Source of the DNA: Litoribrevibacter euphylliae | GTDB taxonomy: Bacteria > Pseudomonadota > Gammaproteobacteria > Pseudomonadales > Litoribrevibacteraceae | Reading direction: 5' to 3' | DNA: 64,000 nucleotides | Assembly (NCBI RefSeq): GCF_042646085.1 | Contig: NZ_JBHRSZ010000007.1 | Location: 124,001 to 188,000, forward strand | Part shown: positions 16,740 through 26,016 of the stretch, one piece after another | Layout: every line of letters begins with the position of its first letter | Position numbering within the stretch: position 1 is the stretch's first letter | The notes under the pieces: model-generated | The model's database searches: none | What the model saw: the letters and a program-made list of their open reading frames with translations, nothing else | What the model was told of the DNA's origin: nothing | Made by a program: the position numbers and the translations under genes

Positions 16740-17588
16740 ATGTCTGTGCTTAAGAACTACAGAACGTTTAGTTCCCTGTTCAAGAACGCATCAAAGCTAA
16801 GTATTTTCCTTTTGATGCTTGCATTGCCATTCACCGCTACAGCAGCCAAAGACCACCTAACCCAAGGGGCTCCCATTGCTGTTTGTGATGATGAAAATCT
16901 GTGGCCACCTTACGCGTTTACCAAAAACAAGCAATTGACAGGTGCCATGATTGACGCAACTGAAGCGATATTTACAACCGCCCAGCTTAATTATCAAATT
17001 TACCTCAAACCATGGAAGCGCTGTCTTTCCCAAGTGGAACATTTCTCAGGGGAACCGGCATTCGAGGTCTTTATTAATGGCTCATACAGCGAAGAAAGAG
17101 CCCAAAAGTTTTTAGTGTCAGAACCGGTTTACAGTACAGGCAATGCCTACTTCTACTCAAATACTATGTTCGATGAAAAACCACACATCAATAACCTGGC
17201 AGACTTAAAAGACTTCTCCGTGTGCGGTGTACACGGATTCAACTATGAAATGTATCAAATCAAACCCAGTCAGCTGTCTGTTGTCGCAAGCGACCTGCAT
17301 GCGGCCTTTCGTTTACTTAAAAGCGGACGCTGTGAAGTAATACTAAACGCCTATGCTGTGCCTTTTGGTTCTCAGTTCACTGATAGCCCGATGATTGATG
17401 ACACCATCAAGGCCGAGATTTTTGATGAACTGCCGTCACAGAGCTTCCATGTCTTTGTTTCTCGGAAAACCCCGCGGGCCAGCTTCCTTATTGACCAAAT
17501 CAACACCGCAATTCAACGCTTAAAAAAAGATGGCTCGCTCGATAGAATTTTCCGAACCTACCTACCGGATTGTGGTGCAGAATGTTAA
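16740..17588 (+). CDS. Periplasmic solute-binding protein, SBP_bac_3-like (orphan)
   Basis: A 282-residue exported protein. AAGGA lies before the ATG and a Sec signal ends near residue 35 (TATA|AKD). The mature protein has the two-lobe family 3 binding-protein layout: WPPYAFTKNKQLTGAMIDA near the ligand pocket, and a C-terminal FLIDQINTAIQRLKKDGSLDRIFRTY helix pair. Such proteins bind amino acids or related small solutes. No ABC permease or ATPase gene is adjacent, so it may feed a distant transporter or act as a sensor. Cysteines at both ends of the mature chain (CDDENLW, PDCGAEC) could form disulfides. The ligand cannot be read from sequence. Confidence 0.75.
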   Translation: MSVLKNYRTFSSLFKNASKLSIFLLMLALPFTATAAKDHLTQGAPIAVCDDENLWPPYAFTKNKQLTGAMIDATEAIFTTAQLNYQIYLKPWKRCLSQVEHFSGEPAFEVFINGSYSEERAQKFLVSEPVYSTGNAYFYSNTMFDEKPHINNLADLKDFSVCGVHGFNYEMYQIKPSQLSVVASDLHAAFRLLKSGRCEVILNAYAVPFGSQFTDSPMIDDTIKAEIFDELPSQSFHVFVSRKTPRASFLIDQINTAIQRLKKDGSLDRIFRTYLPDCGAEC

Positions 17589-17834
17589 AACTGTGTTTTT
17601 ATCGGCCAGAACGTCAAGTTTTCGTACACAAATAAAATAAATTAATGTCAAAGAATGAACGTCCGATATACATATGTAACAGGCCTCAATCTTTTTTTGT
17701 ATTGGTACGAAAAACCAGTTAAATTGAGTACTGTCGTCTATATTGTCAGTATCAGGGCTAATTTCTACGAAGCTATCGCAGGGATGCTTCAAAGGGAATT
17801 ACATAATACTTAGCTAGCCGGTCAGAGTTGTATA

Positions 17835-18785
17835 GTGGGTGTAGAAAAAAAGATTCAACTTTCTCGAAGAAAATTCCTGGAGTACGCTACTTCTGCGTCT
17901 GCAGTTGCTTTCGGCAGTGCCTATACCATTTTAAAGCACGGCAACCCTCCTGTACCTGAAATTCAGGTAACGCCTCAAGTTGTTGCGACACCAGAAGTTC
18001 CAGAAATTATTACTCCACCAGAAACCCCGATCATTGCTGATGCCTCTCAAGCCATTGAAGAAGCAGAACGTCAACGCATGCTAGAGAAAGTTCAGCGCTT
18101 TGACGAAGATCTGGAAGGCGATATCTGGGTGACAGAACAAGAATGGAAAATTCTTAAAGCAACTTACGCCAGAATCGAACGCGTCAAGAAACACGTTGGT
18201 TATGGTCATTTCAATATTCTGTCTTTCGATGACATGCTGAAATACGCCAAAGCTGCACCGTCCATTGGTGAATTCACCAAGACCGAGCTCGCTCTTCTTG
18301 AAGGCTCGTTCTACCGAGAAGCCCAAGAACTTGGCTTTATGGGTACCAAAGTTGTTAAGAATCTCACCAACCAGATCAAATCGTCACAAGTAGTTAAAAT
18401 TCCAGGTTCCGGACATTACCTATTTAAAGGCGACTCAGAACACTTCTTAGCGACGCTGCAAAAGAAAGTCGGCGACGACCTCATTCTCACCTCAGGTGTA
18501 CGCAGCGTTGTTAAACAATATCAGCTCTATTTCCGAAAAGTCATCGACCGCAAAGGCAACCTATCCCGCGCCTCACGCTCTTTGGCGCCTCCTGGATACT
18601 CCTTCCATGCATCAGGCGACTTTGATGTTGGCCAGCGTGGCTATGGCAAGCTGAACTTTACCGCCGAGTTTGAAAACTCAGTTGTCTATAAAGAGTTGAG
18701 CAATCTAGGCATTATTCGTATTCGATACACCGCAGACAATATGCTGGGTGTGCGTTACGAGCCATGGCATATTCAACTGGCGTAA
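17835..18785 (+). CDS. Tat-exported VanY-type D,D-carboxypeptidase (peptidase M15B)
   Basis: A 316-residue protein with a twin-arginine signal SRRKFLEYATSASAVAFG near residue 10, then a Pro-rich linker (about 35-70), a helical region and a C-terminal M15B domain. Zinc and catalytic residues are visible: H258 and D264 in SFHASGDFDVG, and E309 and H312 in EPWHIQL. S-G-V-R-S (about 220) matches the family region before the metal site. The family cleaves D-Ala-D-Ala or related peptidoglycan peptides. Tat export is unusual for a simple M15 enzyme. The start is GTG with no clear ribosome binding site, so translation is probably weak. Confidence 0.8.
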   Translation: MGVEKKIQLSRRKFLEYATSASAVAFGSAYTILKHGNPPVPEIQVTPQVVATPEVPEIITPPETPIIADASQAIEEAERQRMLEKVQRFDEDLEGDIWVTEQEWKILKATYARIERVKKHVGYGHFNILSFDDMLKYAKAAPSIGEFTKTELALLEGSFYREAQELGFMGTKVVKNLTNQIKSSQVVKIPGSGHYLFKGDSEHFLATLQKKVGDDLILTSGVRSVVKQYQLYFRKVIDRKGNLSRASRSLAPPGYSFHASGDFDVGQRGYGKLNFTAEFENSVVYKELSNLGIIRIRYTADNMLGVRYEPWHIQLA

Positions 18786-18931
18786 ATGCGTTAGTTAAAA
18801 CCATTCTCGCCTGCTGGTTTATCCCTCCCCTTAGCTCTTATCCAACTCATGAGCATGAGCTTTTATTAGTTGATCTGCCCGTTTTTGATCTTTAGTTAAC
18901 ATTAAGGTCTTTAGCGTGGTCTCTAATGCCG

Positions 18932-18940
18932 TGCTATAAT
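18932..18940 (+). promoter_or_regulatory. Extended -10 promoter of argH
   Basis: TGCTATAAT at 18932-18940 is a perfect extended -10 (TG-N-TATAAT), 39 bases before the argH start. A poor -35 (TTAGCG at 18911) is consistent with an extended -10 promoter. Confidence 0.6.
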
Positions 18941-18979
18941 CCGCCGCAATTTTGAGCATATGGGACGAGAAACTGAGTT

Positions 18980-20389
18980 ATGTCTGATTCATCCAACACA
19001 CCAAAAACAACAAATACCCAATGGGGCGGACGTTTTTCTGAGGGCGTTGATGCATTCGTTGAAAAGTTCACCGCGTCAATCGAATTCGACCAGCGTATGT
19101 ATCGTCAGGACATTGCCGGCTCAATCGCCCACGCCACCATGCTAGAGAAAGTAGGCATTCTCACTTCCGATGAACTTAACCAAATTGTTCAGGGCTTAAA
19201 CGAAGTTCAGCAAAACATTGAAAGCGGCAATCTTGAGTGGTCCATTCCACTAGAAGATGTGCACATGAACATTGAAGCACGCTTGACCGATAAGATCGGT
19301 ATCACAGGTAAAAAGCTGCACACCGGCCGCTCAAGAAACGATCAGGTTGCCACCGATATTCGTCTTTATGTTCGTGACGAAATCGATTTCATCTGTCAGG
19401 AAATCACACGCCTTCAAGAAGGTTTAATCATGCTGGCAGAGCGTGAAGCCACCAGCATTATGCCTGGCTTCACTCACCTTCAAACGGCACAGCCGGTTAC
19501 CTTCGGTCACCATATGATGGCGTGGAATGAAATGTTGGAACGTGATTTCGAGCGTTTCCAGGATTGCCGTAAGCGTGTTAATCGCTCACCACTAGGTGCA
19601 GCGGCGTTGGCCGGTACAACCTATCCAATTGACCGCCACATGACAGCAAACTTGCTTGGCTTTGACGCGCCTACTGAAAACTCACTGGATTCGGTCAGTG
19701 ACCGTGACTTTGCCATCGAATTCTGTTCGGCGTCATCACTTCTGATGACTCACCTATCCCGTGCATCTGAAGAGTTAATTCTTTGGACTTCAGCTCAATT
19801 TAACTTCATCGATCTACCAGACCGCTTCTGTACAGGTTCTTCCATCATGCCTCAGAAGAAAAACCCGGACGTACCAGAATTAGTGCGCGGTAAGACAGGC
19901 CGAGTTAATGGTCACCTGGTCAGTTTGCTGACACTGATGAAAGCGCAACCACTGGCGTACAACAAAGATAATCAGGAAGACAAAGAACCGCTGTTTGATG
20001 TAATTGATACCGTGAAAGGCTGTTTACGCGCGTACGCCGACATGGTGCCTGCCATCCAGGTAAACGAAGAGGCCATGCGTGAAGCCGCACGTCGAGGTTT
20101 CTCGACCGCCACTGATCTTGCCGATTACCTGGTGCGTAAAGGCATGCCATTCCGCGACGCTCATGAAGTGGTTGGTAAGTCAGTTGGTTACGGCATAGAA
20201 CAAGGCAAAGACTTGAGCGAAATGTCGTTGGAAGAGCTTCAACAGTTCTCAGACACCATCACCGAAGATGTGTTTGATATTCTGACACTGGAAGGCTCTG
20301 TCAACGCCCGCGATCACATTGGCGGGACCGCACCAGCACAAGTACTGGCGGCGGCAGGCCGAGCCAAACAGAAGCTGCAAGCCCGATAA
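18980..20389 (+). CDS. argH: Argininosuccinate lyase
   Basis: Last enzyme of arginine synthesis: splits argininosuccinate into arginine and fumarate. The 469-residue protein contains QWGGRFSEG at the N-terminus, HTGRSRNDQVATD, the catalytic-His region FTHLQTAQP and the superfamily signature GSSIMPQKKNPD. All are intact. It is transcribed from its own extended -10 promoter. A cyclase gene follows 295 bases downstream, the argH-cyaA neighbourhood seen in Pseudomonas. No partner argG is in the window, while argB is at 52824. Confidence 0.96.
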   Translation: MSDSSNTPKTTNTQWGGRFSEGVDAFVEKFTASIEFDQRMYRQDIAGSIAHATMLEKVGILTSDELNQIVQGLNEVQQNIESGNLEWSIPLEDVHMNIEARLTDKIGITGKKLHTGRSRNDQVATDIRLYVRDEIDFICQEITRLQEGLIMLAEREATSIMPGFTHLQTAQPVTFGHHMMAWNEMLERDFERFQDCRKRVNRSPLGAAALAGTTYPIDRHMTANLLGFDAPTENSLDSVSDRDFAIEFCSASSLLMTHLSRASEELILWTSAQFNFIDLPDRFCTGSSIMPQKKNPDVPELVRGKTGRVNGHLVSLLTLMKAQPLAYNKDNQEDKEPLFDVIDTVKGCLRAYADMVPAIQVNEEAMREAARRGFSTATDLADYLVRKGMPFRDAHEVVGKSVGYGIEQGKDLSEMSLEELQQFSDTITEDVFDILTLEGSVNARDHIGGTAPAQVLAAAGRAKQKLQAR

Positions 20390-20414
20390 TCCTCAGGGTT
20401 TAAAGCCAATTTTT

Positions 20415-20441
20415 GGCGGTGTCGTATTCTGCGACATCGCC
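20415..20441 (+). terminator. Hairpin downstream of argH
   Basis: A 10-bp stem with one G-U pair: GGCGGTGTCG at 20415-20424 and CGACATCGCC at 20432-20441, loop TATTCTG. There is no T run, so it may be a Rho-assisted end or an mRNA 3' protector. The rest of the 295-base gap before the cyclase shows an inverted CTTACA/TGTAAG pair (20542-20568) and no gene. Confidence 0.5.
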
Positions 20442-20684
20442 ATGTCCTGTTCCATTATGTTATTCCTCTTTACATGCCTCCTCCTTTTATCCATCAAAAC
20501 TCGCCATTCCTCTTCTTTTTAATTTTGTGCCTTTAAAAGCCCTTACACTTGGTCGATATATCTGTAAGAATCGAATCATTTTCAAGTGAATAATCACCCT
20601 GGTTTGCTGTAGGAATCTCCATATTTCAGGATCTACGGCTATACTCAGGTTAGCAATCAATCTTTACCCTTCTCCGGAGTGCGT

Positions 20685-23510
20685 GTGCAGGAACAACTTG
20701 TGGAATTGCCCGATATTAATGCCATTCAGGACATTGAGGACACGTTCCTACAGGTTAATGCACTTCGTTTACAGCGCACCCGTGACTCACTGACCATCAG
20801 ACAACAAGGTTTTATCGACTTACTGCCACTGTTGTTCCACTTTAACAATCCGTCACTGCCCGGCTATTGCCATAAAGATACGCCTTGCGGCATCAGTCGT
20901 TATCGCCCAGGACGGGAATCACTGTCATTGCCTCGCAACGTCACCATGTCCTTGAAACGGCAAAAACAGCAACGAGGCCACAGAGCCATTGAGGCCATTT
21001 ATCTGATGGGCAGCACCGGCACCATTGCTCATTCCCGACGCAGTGACTTTGACGTCTGGATTTGTACTCACCCAGAAATGCCTCTGGAAGAACAGGAACT
21101 GTTAAGTCGTAAGTGTGAAAAGATTACTGAGTGGGCACAAAAACTTGGCGTCGAGGCCTATTTTTTCCTGATGGACCCAATAAAGTTTCGTTCAGGTTTA
21201 CAAGGCGAATTGACCGAGGAAAGCTGCGGCAGCACCCAGCATTTTTTACTCCTAGATGAGTTCTATCGCACTGCCATTCTGGTGGCTGGAAAGAAACCGG
21301 CATGGTGGTTTGTCCCCTTATCACAGCATCATATTTACGATGCCTATGTGAAAGACATCTTCGATCGTCGATTGGTGGAACCCGAAGAGTATTTGGATTT
21401 TGGCCCGATCAATGAATTCCCCATCAGTGAATTTCTTGGCGCCGGCATGTGGCAGCTATATAAAGCCATTGATTCACCCCATAAGTCCGCAATCAAGTTG
21501 ATGATTGCCGATGTTTATGCCTCGGAATACCCCAACACCATTCCATTGAGCCAACGTTTTAAAGAAGCGTTGCATAATTCCAAGCACGAATTGGTGGATT
21601 TCGATCCCTACATCATGGCGTATCGAGTCATCGAAAACTTCTTGAAACGCAAACCTGACCTTCCAAGACTGGAAATTGTTCGTCGCTGTTTTTACTTCAA
21701 AGTCGGTATTAAAGCCAGTAAGTTTTCGGAACAACCACACCTCACCTGGCGAGAGAACTTACTGCAACAGTTGCTGGAAGAATGGGGCTGGTCACAAGAA
21801 AAGCTGGAACAGCTCGACAATGTAGATCATTGGAACGTACATCAAGTGGCCGCCGAGCGTAAAGCCATTGTTTCGGAACTGATCAAAAGCTATACCTCAC
21901 TCACCGACTTTGCACGCCAATACGGTACTGCGTCTACGATGAGCGCCCGTGACATCAGTATTCTCGGCCGGAAGCTCTACGCCGCCTTTGAACGTAAACC
22001 CGGCAAGATTGAGTTTATTAACCCTGGGATCACCAAGTCTCTTGAGCATCAAGACCTCACCTTTAGTTACCACAAACACAAAGAAAGCCAACAGCACATC
22101 TGGGAAGTGTACGCAGGTCGCAGTGTCAGCTTAATTACACCGCCCATTTATCGCGCAAAAACCCTGATTAAAACGCTGTCCTGGTGCCGAGTGAACGGTA
22201 TTCTAAGTAAGAACAGCTACACCTATTTAGACACCAACACCCAAGCCATCAGTCAAACCGATCTCCACCAGCTGGTCGATATCGTGTTGGATCAACTTCC
22301 GTTTCCACAGGAAAAGCTCAAACAAGAGGTTTTTTCGCAACCCGCGTATTACAAACAAATCATCATTGTAGCCAACACCGGGAAAGCCCTGCCAACCAAC
22401 TTGAGTTTAGCCGACAATGCCAATCCGCTCAGTTATGGCAAAGAAAAGGTGAATCTGGTGGAATCGTTGGAACTGGTGATGATCAACTCCTGGAATGAAG
22501 TCATCACCAAACACTTCAGCGGTGATTCCGCCATCAAGCAGTGCTTATATCTGCTGATCAACTGCATCCCGAAGCAGAAAGAAAAGCGCCCTCAGATCTC
22601 GGTGCGCTGCTTGGGTTCGCAATTTAATGCGTTGATCCGAACCAAGCTCAAACATTTAGCTGAACAAATTTCCCTGATCTACGGGAACATACACAACTCA
22701 GAAAATACCCGTCTGATTGTCGAGTGCGGTAAAGAGTATTTAGTCCTTCAAGCCGAAGAAAATGAGGGAAATATTCAGTCCTACCTCAATATCTCGGAGC
22801 TGTTTAATGCACTCGGTGCACCCCAATCGAGTTTCAGTCCGATTGCTCTCGACAGCAACACCTTGAAATCTACACCATTGGATGCCATTTCACGTGTTAT
22901 TCAAAAAGACCATATTCAAGTCTTCTATGAACTGGAACCGGCCATTACCCGCGCCAAAATTTATATTGTCGATGAGTGTGGTTCCTTGTTGTTTTACACC
23001 ACTCCCTTCAACAACCCGGAGTCGTTACTGAATCCATTGATGCGATTTCTACGATCCGTACTCTTCCGGCAGCAAACACAATTAACCTTAAATGAAAGTC
23101 AGCTATTAAGCCGCAACATTCATTTCTGGGAAATTATCCGCACCCAACAACAAAGCTTCCAACTAAGACCCGTGGACATTGCACCGAGCAATAGAATGGA
23201 CGACTTCTTTAACGTGCAAGCCATTGGTGATGGTTCCACCGAAGCTCGCTTGAAATTTACGCTGTATTGTAATCAGGAAGAGTTTTCTGAACTTGAGTAT
23301 GGCGACCAGCTTTACACTGAAGTGGCTAAATACATTCTCTCAATTCGAAAAAATAAAGAGCGTTACCCCTGCTACCTTACTGATCTCGAATTGGCTAAGT
23401 CGGACAGCACACCGTTTCCTCCGGGTAGCCTGCAAACCATTCATTACCTCCGACAAAAAAGTCGCTTAGAAAAGCGCCTGAATCACGCTTTACAATCCGT
23501 TAAAATATAG
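20685..23510 (+). CDS. cyaA: Class I adenylate cyclase
   Basis: Makes cAMP from ATP, the signal for CRP/Vfr-type regulators. About 941 residues, longer than the 848 of Escherichia coli. The N-terminal catalytic domain carries the nucleotidyltransferase motif GSTGTIAHSRRSDFDVW with G-S and paired Asp, preceded by ISRYRPGR. The C-terminal half is the regulatory domain. Two GTG codons are possible starts; 20685 is preferred because CGGAG at 20675-20679 lies 5 bases upstream, while the GTG at 20679 overlaps it. A non-ATG start is also known for enterobacterial cyaA and limits expression. It stands alone after argH. Confidence 0.93.
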   Translation: MQEQLVELPDINAIQDIEDTFLQVNALRLQRTRDSLTIRQQGFIDLLPLLFHFNNPSLPGYCHKDTPCGISRYRPGRESLSLPRNVTMSLKRQKQQRGHRAIEAIYLMGSTGTIAHSRRSDFDVWICTHPEMPLEEQELLSRKCEKITEWAQKLGVEAYFFLMDPIKFRSGLQGELTEESCGSTQHFLLLDEFYRTAILVAGKKPAWWFVPLSQHHIYDAYVKDIFDRRLVEPEEYLDFGPINEFPISEFLGAGMWQLYKAIDSPHKSAIKLMIADVYASEYPNTIPLSQRFKEALHNSKHELVDFDPYIMAYRVIENFLKRKPDLPRLEIVRRCFYFKVGIKASKFSEQPHLTWRENLLQQLLEEWGWSQEKLEQLDNVDHWNVHQVAAERKAIVSELIKSYTSLTDFARQYGTASTMSARDISILGRKLYAAFERKPGKIEFINPGITKSLEHQDLTFSYHKHKESQQHIWEVYAGRSVSLITPPIYRAKTLIKTLSWCRVNGILSKNSYTYLDTNTQAISQTDLHQLVDIVLDQLPFPQEKLKQEVFSQPAYYKQIIIVANTGKALPTNLSLADNANPLSYGKEKVNLVESLELVMINSWNEVITKHFSGDSAIKQCLYLLINCIPKQKEKRPQISVRCLGSQFNALIRTKLKHLAEQISLIYGNIHNSENTRLIVECGKEYLVLQAEENEGNIQSYLNISELFNALGAPQSSFSPIALDSNTLKSTPLDAISRVIQKDHIQVFYELEPAITRAKIYIVDECGSLLFYTTPFNNPESLLNPLMRFLRSVLFRQQTQLTLNESQLLSRNIHFWEIIRTQQQSFQLRPVDIAPSNRMDDFFNVQAIGDGSTEARLKFTLYCNQEEFSELEYGDQLYTEVAKYILSIRKNKERYPCYLTDLELAKSDSTPFPPGSLQTIHYLRQKSRLEKRLNHALQSVKI

Positions 23511-23704
23511 CTTTCTGATAACACAGAACGGTTCGAGATATTTAAACTCTTCTGAATGAGTCGCTATCGAACCTTTCTTAACAAAAGTTATCGAAGGAAA
23601 GATCCCTAAAGTGGAGAATATGCGTCTATTCTTACTCCATAAAAGAATATTGCTGTCGCCGTCCTGGCGAACATCTCCATCGGTATACATTGAAAAGGAA
23701 TATC

Positions 23705-24703
23705 ATGACTATTCGAAGTAGAGTCCTAGGCTGGGGCACCTATGTTCCGCCTCGTATCGTAACCAATCAAGACCTCACCCAATGGATGGAAACCAGCCAC
23801 GAATGGATCGTCGAACGTACAGGTATCGAACAACGCCATTGGGTTGAAGAAGGCGAGTCCGGTGCAGGTATGGCCGCCAAGGCCGCGAAAAAAGCCTTAG
23901 CCGAAGCTCAAGTTGAAGCCGATGAAATCGATATGATCATCTACGCCACCTTATCACCAGACGTCGACTTCCCGGGCACTGGCGTGTTTTTGCAACGCGA
24001 GCTGGGCTTGAAACCGCTGTCTGCTCTGGATATTCGTCAGCAATGTACCGGCTTTATTTATGGGTTATCGGTTGCAGATAACTTCATCAAAACCGGCATG
24101 TACAAAAAAATCATGGTGGTAGGTTCAGAAATCCATTCCACCGGTTTGGACATTTCAACCAAAGGTCGTGATGTCGCGTCTTTATTCGGTGATGGTGCCG
24201 GGGTTGCTATTGTTGGCGTCAGCGATGATCCTGAGATGGGTATTTTGTCCTCGCATCTCTACGCTGACGGTACTGATGCTGAAGCCCTATGGTTGGAAAA
24301 ACCAGGCAGTAAGTATTTCCCAAGAATCAGCCATGAAGACATTGATGCTGGTCGTCACTTCCCGACCATGCAAGGACAGAAAGTCTTCAAGCAAGCGGTA
24401 ACACGTTTACCACAGGTCATTTTGGAATCACTGGAAACCAATGGCTATAGCATTAATGACTTAGACATGCTGATTCCTCATCAAGCCAACCTGCGAATCA
24501 ATGAGTTCGTCGCCAAAAAGCTGAAACTGGATGATACTCGTGTTCACAACAACATTCAGAAATACGGCAACACCACAGCAGCGACTATTCCTCTGTGCTT
24601 CAATGAAGCCTTGGAAGCCGGCAAGATCAAACGTGGTGACCTTGTCTGTTGTGCCGCCTTCGGTTCCGGCTTCACCTGGGGCTCAGTACTGATGCGTTAC
24701 TAA
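23705..24703 (+). CDS. 3-oxoacyl-ACP synthase III family (FabH-like)
   Basis: Thiolase-fold condensing enzyme of 332 residues. The catalytic triad is visible: Cys114 in IRQQCTGFIYG, His259 in IPHQANLRINEF and Asn289 in KYGNTTAATIP. The start ATG at 23705 has AAGGAA at 23695-23700; an in-frame TTG at 23690 overlaps this site. No other fatty-acid synthesis gene is adjacent (plsX, fabD and fabG are absent), so this may be an accessory KAS III rather than the housekeeping FabH. Possible roles are initiation with unusual acyl-CoA primers or synthesis of a secondary lipid; the substrate cannot be inferred. Confidence 0.85.
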   Translation: MTIRSRVLGWGTYVPPRIVTNQDLTQWMETSHEWIVERTGIEQRHWVEEGESGAGMAAKAAKKALAEAQVEADEIDMIIYATLSPDVDFPGTGVFLQRELGLKPLSALDIRQQCTGFIYGLSVADNFIKTGMYKKIMVVGSEIHSTGLDISTKGRDVASLFGDGAGVAIVGVSDDPEMGILSSHLYADGTDAEALWLEKPGSKYFPRISHEDIDAGRHFPTMQGQKVFKQAVTRLPQVILESLETNGYSINDLDMLIPHQANLRINEFVAKKLKLDDTRVHNNIQKYGNTTAATIPLCFNEALEAGKIKRGDLVCCAAFGSGFTWGSVLMRY

Positions 24704-24718
24704 TACCGCGCCCTTTCA

Positions 24719-24751
24719 GCAAAGCTAAGGAACCTCATTCCTTAGCTTTGC
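24719..24751 (+). terminator. Long perfect inverted repeat after the KAS III gene
   Basis: A perfect 14-bp stem, GCAAAGCTAAGGAA at 24719-24732 with TTCCTTAGCTTTGC at 24738-24751, loop CCTCA. Tail is AGGATCTTTCTCC, without a clean T run. Most likely the transcript end. Confidence 0.65.
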
Positions 24752-24867
24752 AGGATCTTTCTCCTACCCAGTTACGCCTGTCAAAAATAGTGCTAGTGAA
24801 TTTTCGCTTCAAGGCTATAATCCCTAGAATGCCAACTTATTGATTCTAATAGCCTATACCAGCACTT

Positions 24868-25635
24868 ATGATCACCCTGTATCAATTCACCATATCTCAG
24901 TTCTGCGAGAAAGCCCGTTGGGCACTCGACCATAAAGGATTGATCTTCACCACGGAGAATTTATTACCGGGAACTCACGCGCGTAAAGCCCTGAAAGTGG
25001 CCAGCAGTACGCAACTGCCGATTCTAAGACATGGAATGAATTACATTCAGGGATCCGGCAACATCATCACCCATCTTGATGACGCCTTCCCAACCCGCCT
25101 TCTCACGCCCGAAGACCCAGAACTCAGAAAAGAAGCCTTGGAACTTGAGCGCCGATTAGACAAAGACGCCGGTTTACACCTTCGTCGCTTCTTCTACACC
25201 TATATGCTGCAAGACTCTCGACAACTGAGAAAACTGATCACCTTATATGGCCCGTGGTACAGCAATAACTTCTATACCCTTATGCTGCCAACCATTAAGA
25301 GTCGACTGGTCAGAGACATGAAGCTGAACGCATTAGAAGCCGAACGCTCTCGACTCATTCTTAATAATTTGTTGGTGCATCTGGATCAAAAACTCGAAAA
25401 CAAAGAGTATCTCGTCGGTGATCGATTCACACGTGCAGATTTAACGGCCGCAGCCTTGCTAAGCCCGATCTGCCAACCGCCAGAACACCCTTACCACACA
25501 GAGAATTTACGGCTTCCCCATGACTTAGCCGAATTCCAGGATCGCCTCAAAGACCGCCCTTTCTATCATTGGGTGCAGCGACTCTATCAACAGCACCGCT
25601 GGGAAGTAAAACCCGCAGACCGTTATATGCTTTAA
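24868..25635 (+). CDS. Glutathione S-transferase family protein
   Basis: A 255-residue cytosolic protein with an N-terminal thioredoxin-like domain (MITLYQFTISQFCEKARWAL; Cys at 13) and an S/G-S-x-x-I type glutathione site (GSGNIITHLDD). An all-helical C-terminal domain contains the N-capping LVGDRFTRADLTAAALLSP motif typical of GSTs. TATAAT at 24816-24821 may serve as its -10. No ribosome binding site is evident. Substrate is unknown: members act in detoxification, as glutathione-dependent isomerases, or as stress regulators. Confidence 0.8.
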   Translation: MITLYQFTISQFCEKARWALDHKGLIFTTENLLPGTHARKALKVASSTQLPILRHGMNYIQGSGNIITHLDDAFPTRLLTPEDPELRKEALELERRLDKDAGLHLRRFFYTYMLQDSRQLRKLITLYGPWYSNNFYTLMLPTIKSRLVRDMKLNALEAERSRLILNNLLVHLDQKLENKEYLVGDRFTRADLTAAALLSPICQPPEHPYHTENLRLPHDLAEFQDRLKDRPFYHWVQRLYQQHRWEVKPADRYML

Positions 25636-25725
25636 CGCTTTCGGCCTTATCGAAACACCACCTCAATTTAACGATTTTTTCACTAAGCGACATTGAAATT
25701 CCCTAATCCATTTATATAGATTTGC

Positions 25726-25734
25726 TGATATAAT
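25726..25734 (+). promoter_or_regulatory. Extended -10 promoter of the lptM-lysA-dapF unit
   Basis: TGATATAAT at 25726-25734 is a perfect TG-N-TATAAT element. The predicted transcript start near 25741 leaves a 5' leader of about 26 bases to the ATG at 25767. A second, weaker pair (TTGAAA at 25693, TATAGA at 25715) overlaps it. Confidence 0.6.
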
Positions 25735-25766
25735 CGACGACATTTCGCTTTCGGATGTATAAGACT

Positions 25767-25976
25767 ATGACACATGCCACTTCACCATTTAGCGCCTTAA
25801 AGCCCATCTCCGGCCTGTTTGTCATTCTGGTACTTTCACTGTCATCCGGCTGTGGTCAAAAAGGTGGCCTGTATATTCCTAAAACAGACTTACCAGAAGC
25901 ACAGACCACACAAACATCCGAAACAGCTTCTCAAGAGACAAAGAAAAAAGCTCAATCCGCCTCTTCAAACGATTGA
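25767..25976 (+). CDS. lptM: LptM-type small lipoprotein (YifL)
   Basis: A 69-residue outer-membrane lipoprotein. A lipobox LSSGC puts the acylated Cys at residue 29, followed by the family signature GQKGGLYIP. Then comes a hydrophilic Thr/Ser/Gln-rich tail. LptM assists assembly of the LptD LPS translocon. Gene order lptM-lysA-dapF is widely conserved. ATG 25767 is preferred to the in-frame ATG at 25755, because the latter would leave only about 14 bases of leader. Confidence 0.85.
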   Translation: MTHATSPFSALKPISGLFVILVLSLSSGCGQKGGLYIPKTDLPEAQTTQTSETASQETKKKAQSASSND

Positions 25977-26016
25977 TACTTAAAGACTACGGCCTCCAGG
26001 ACACGAAAAATCTATC

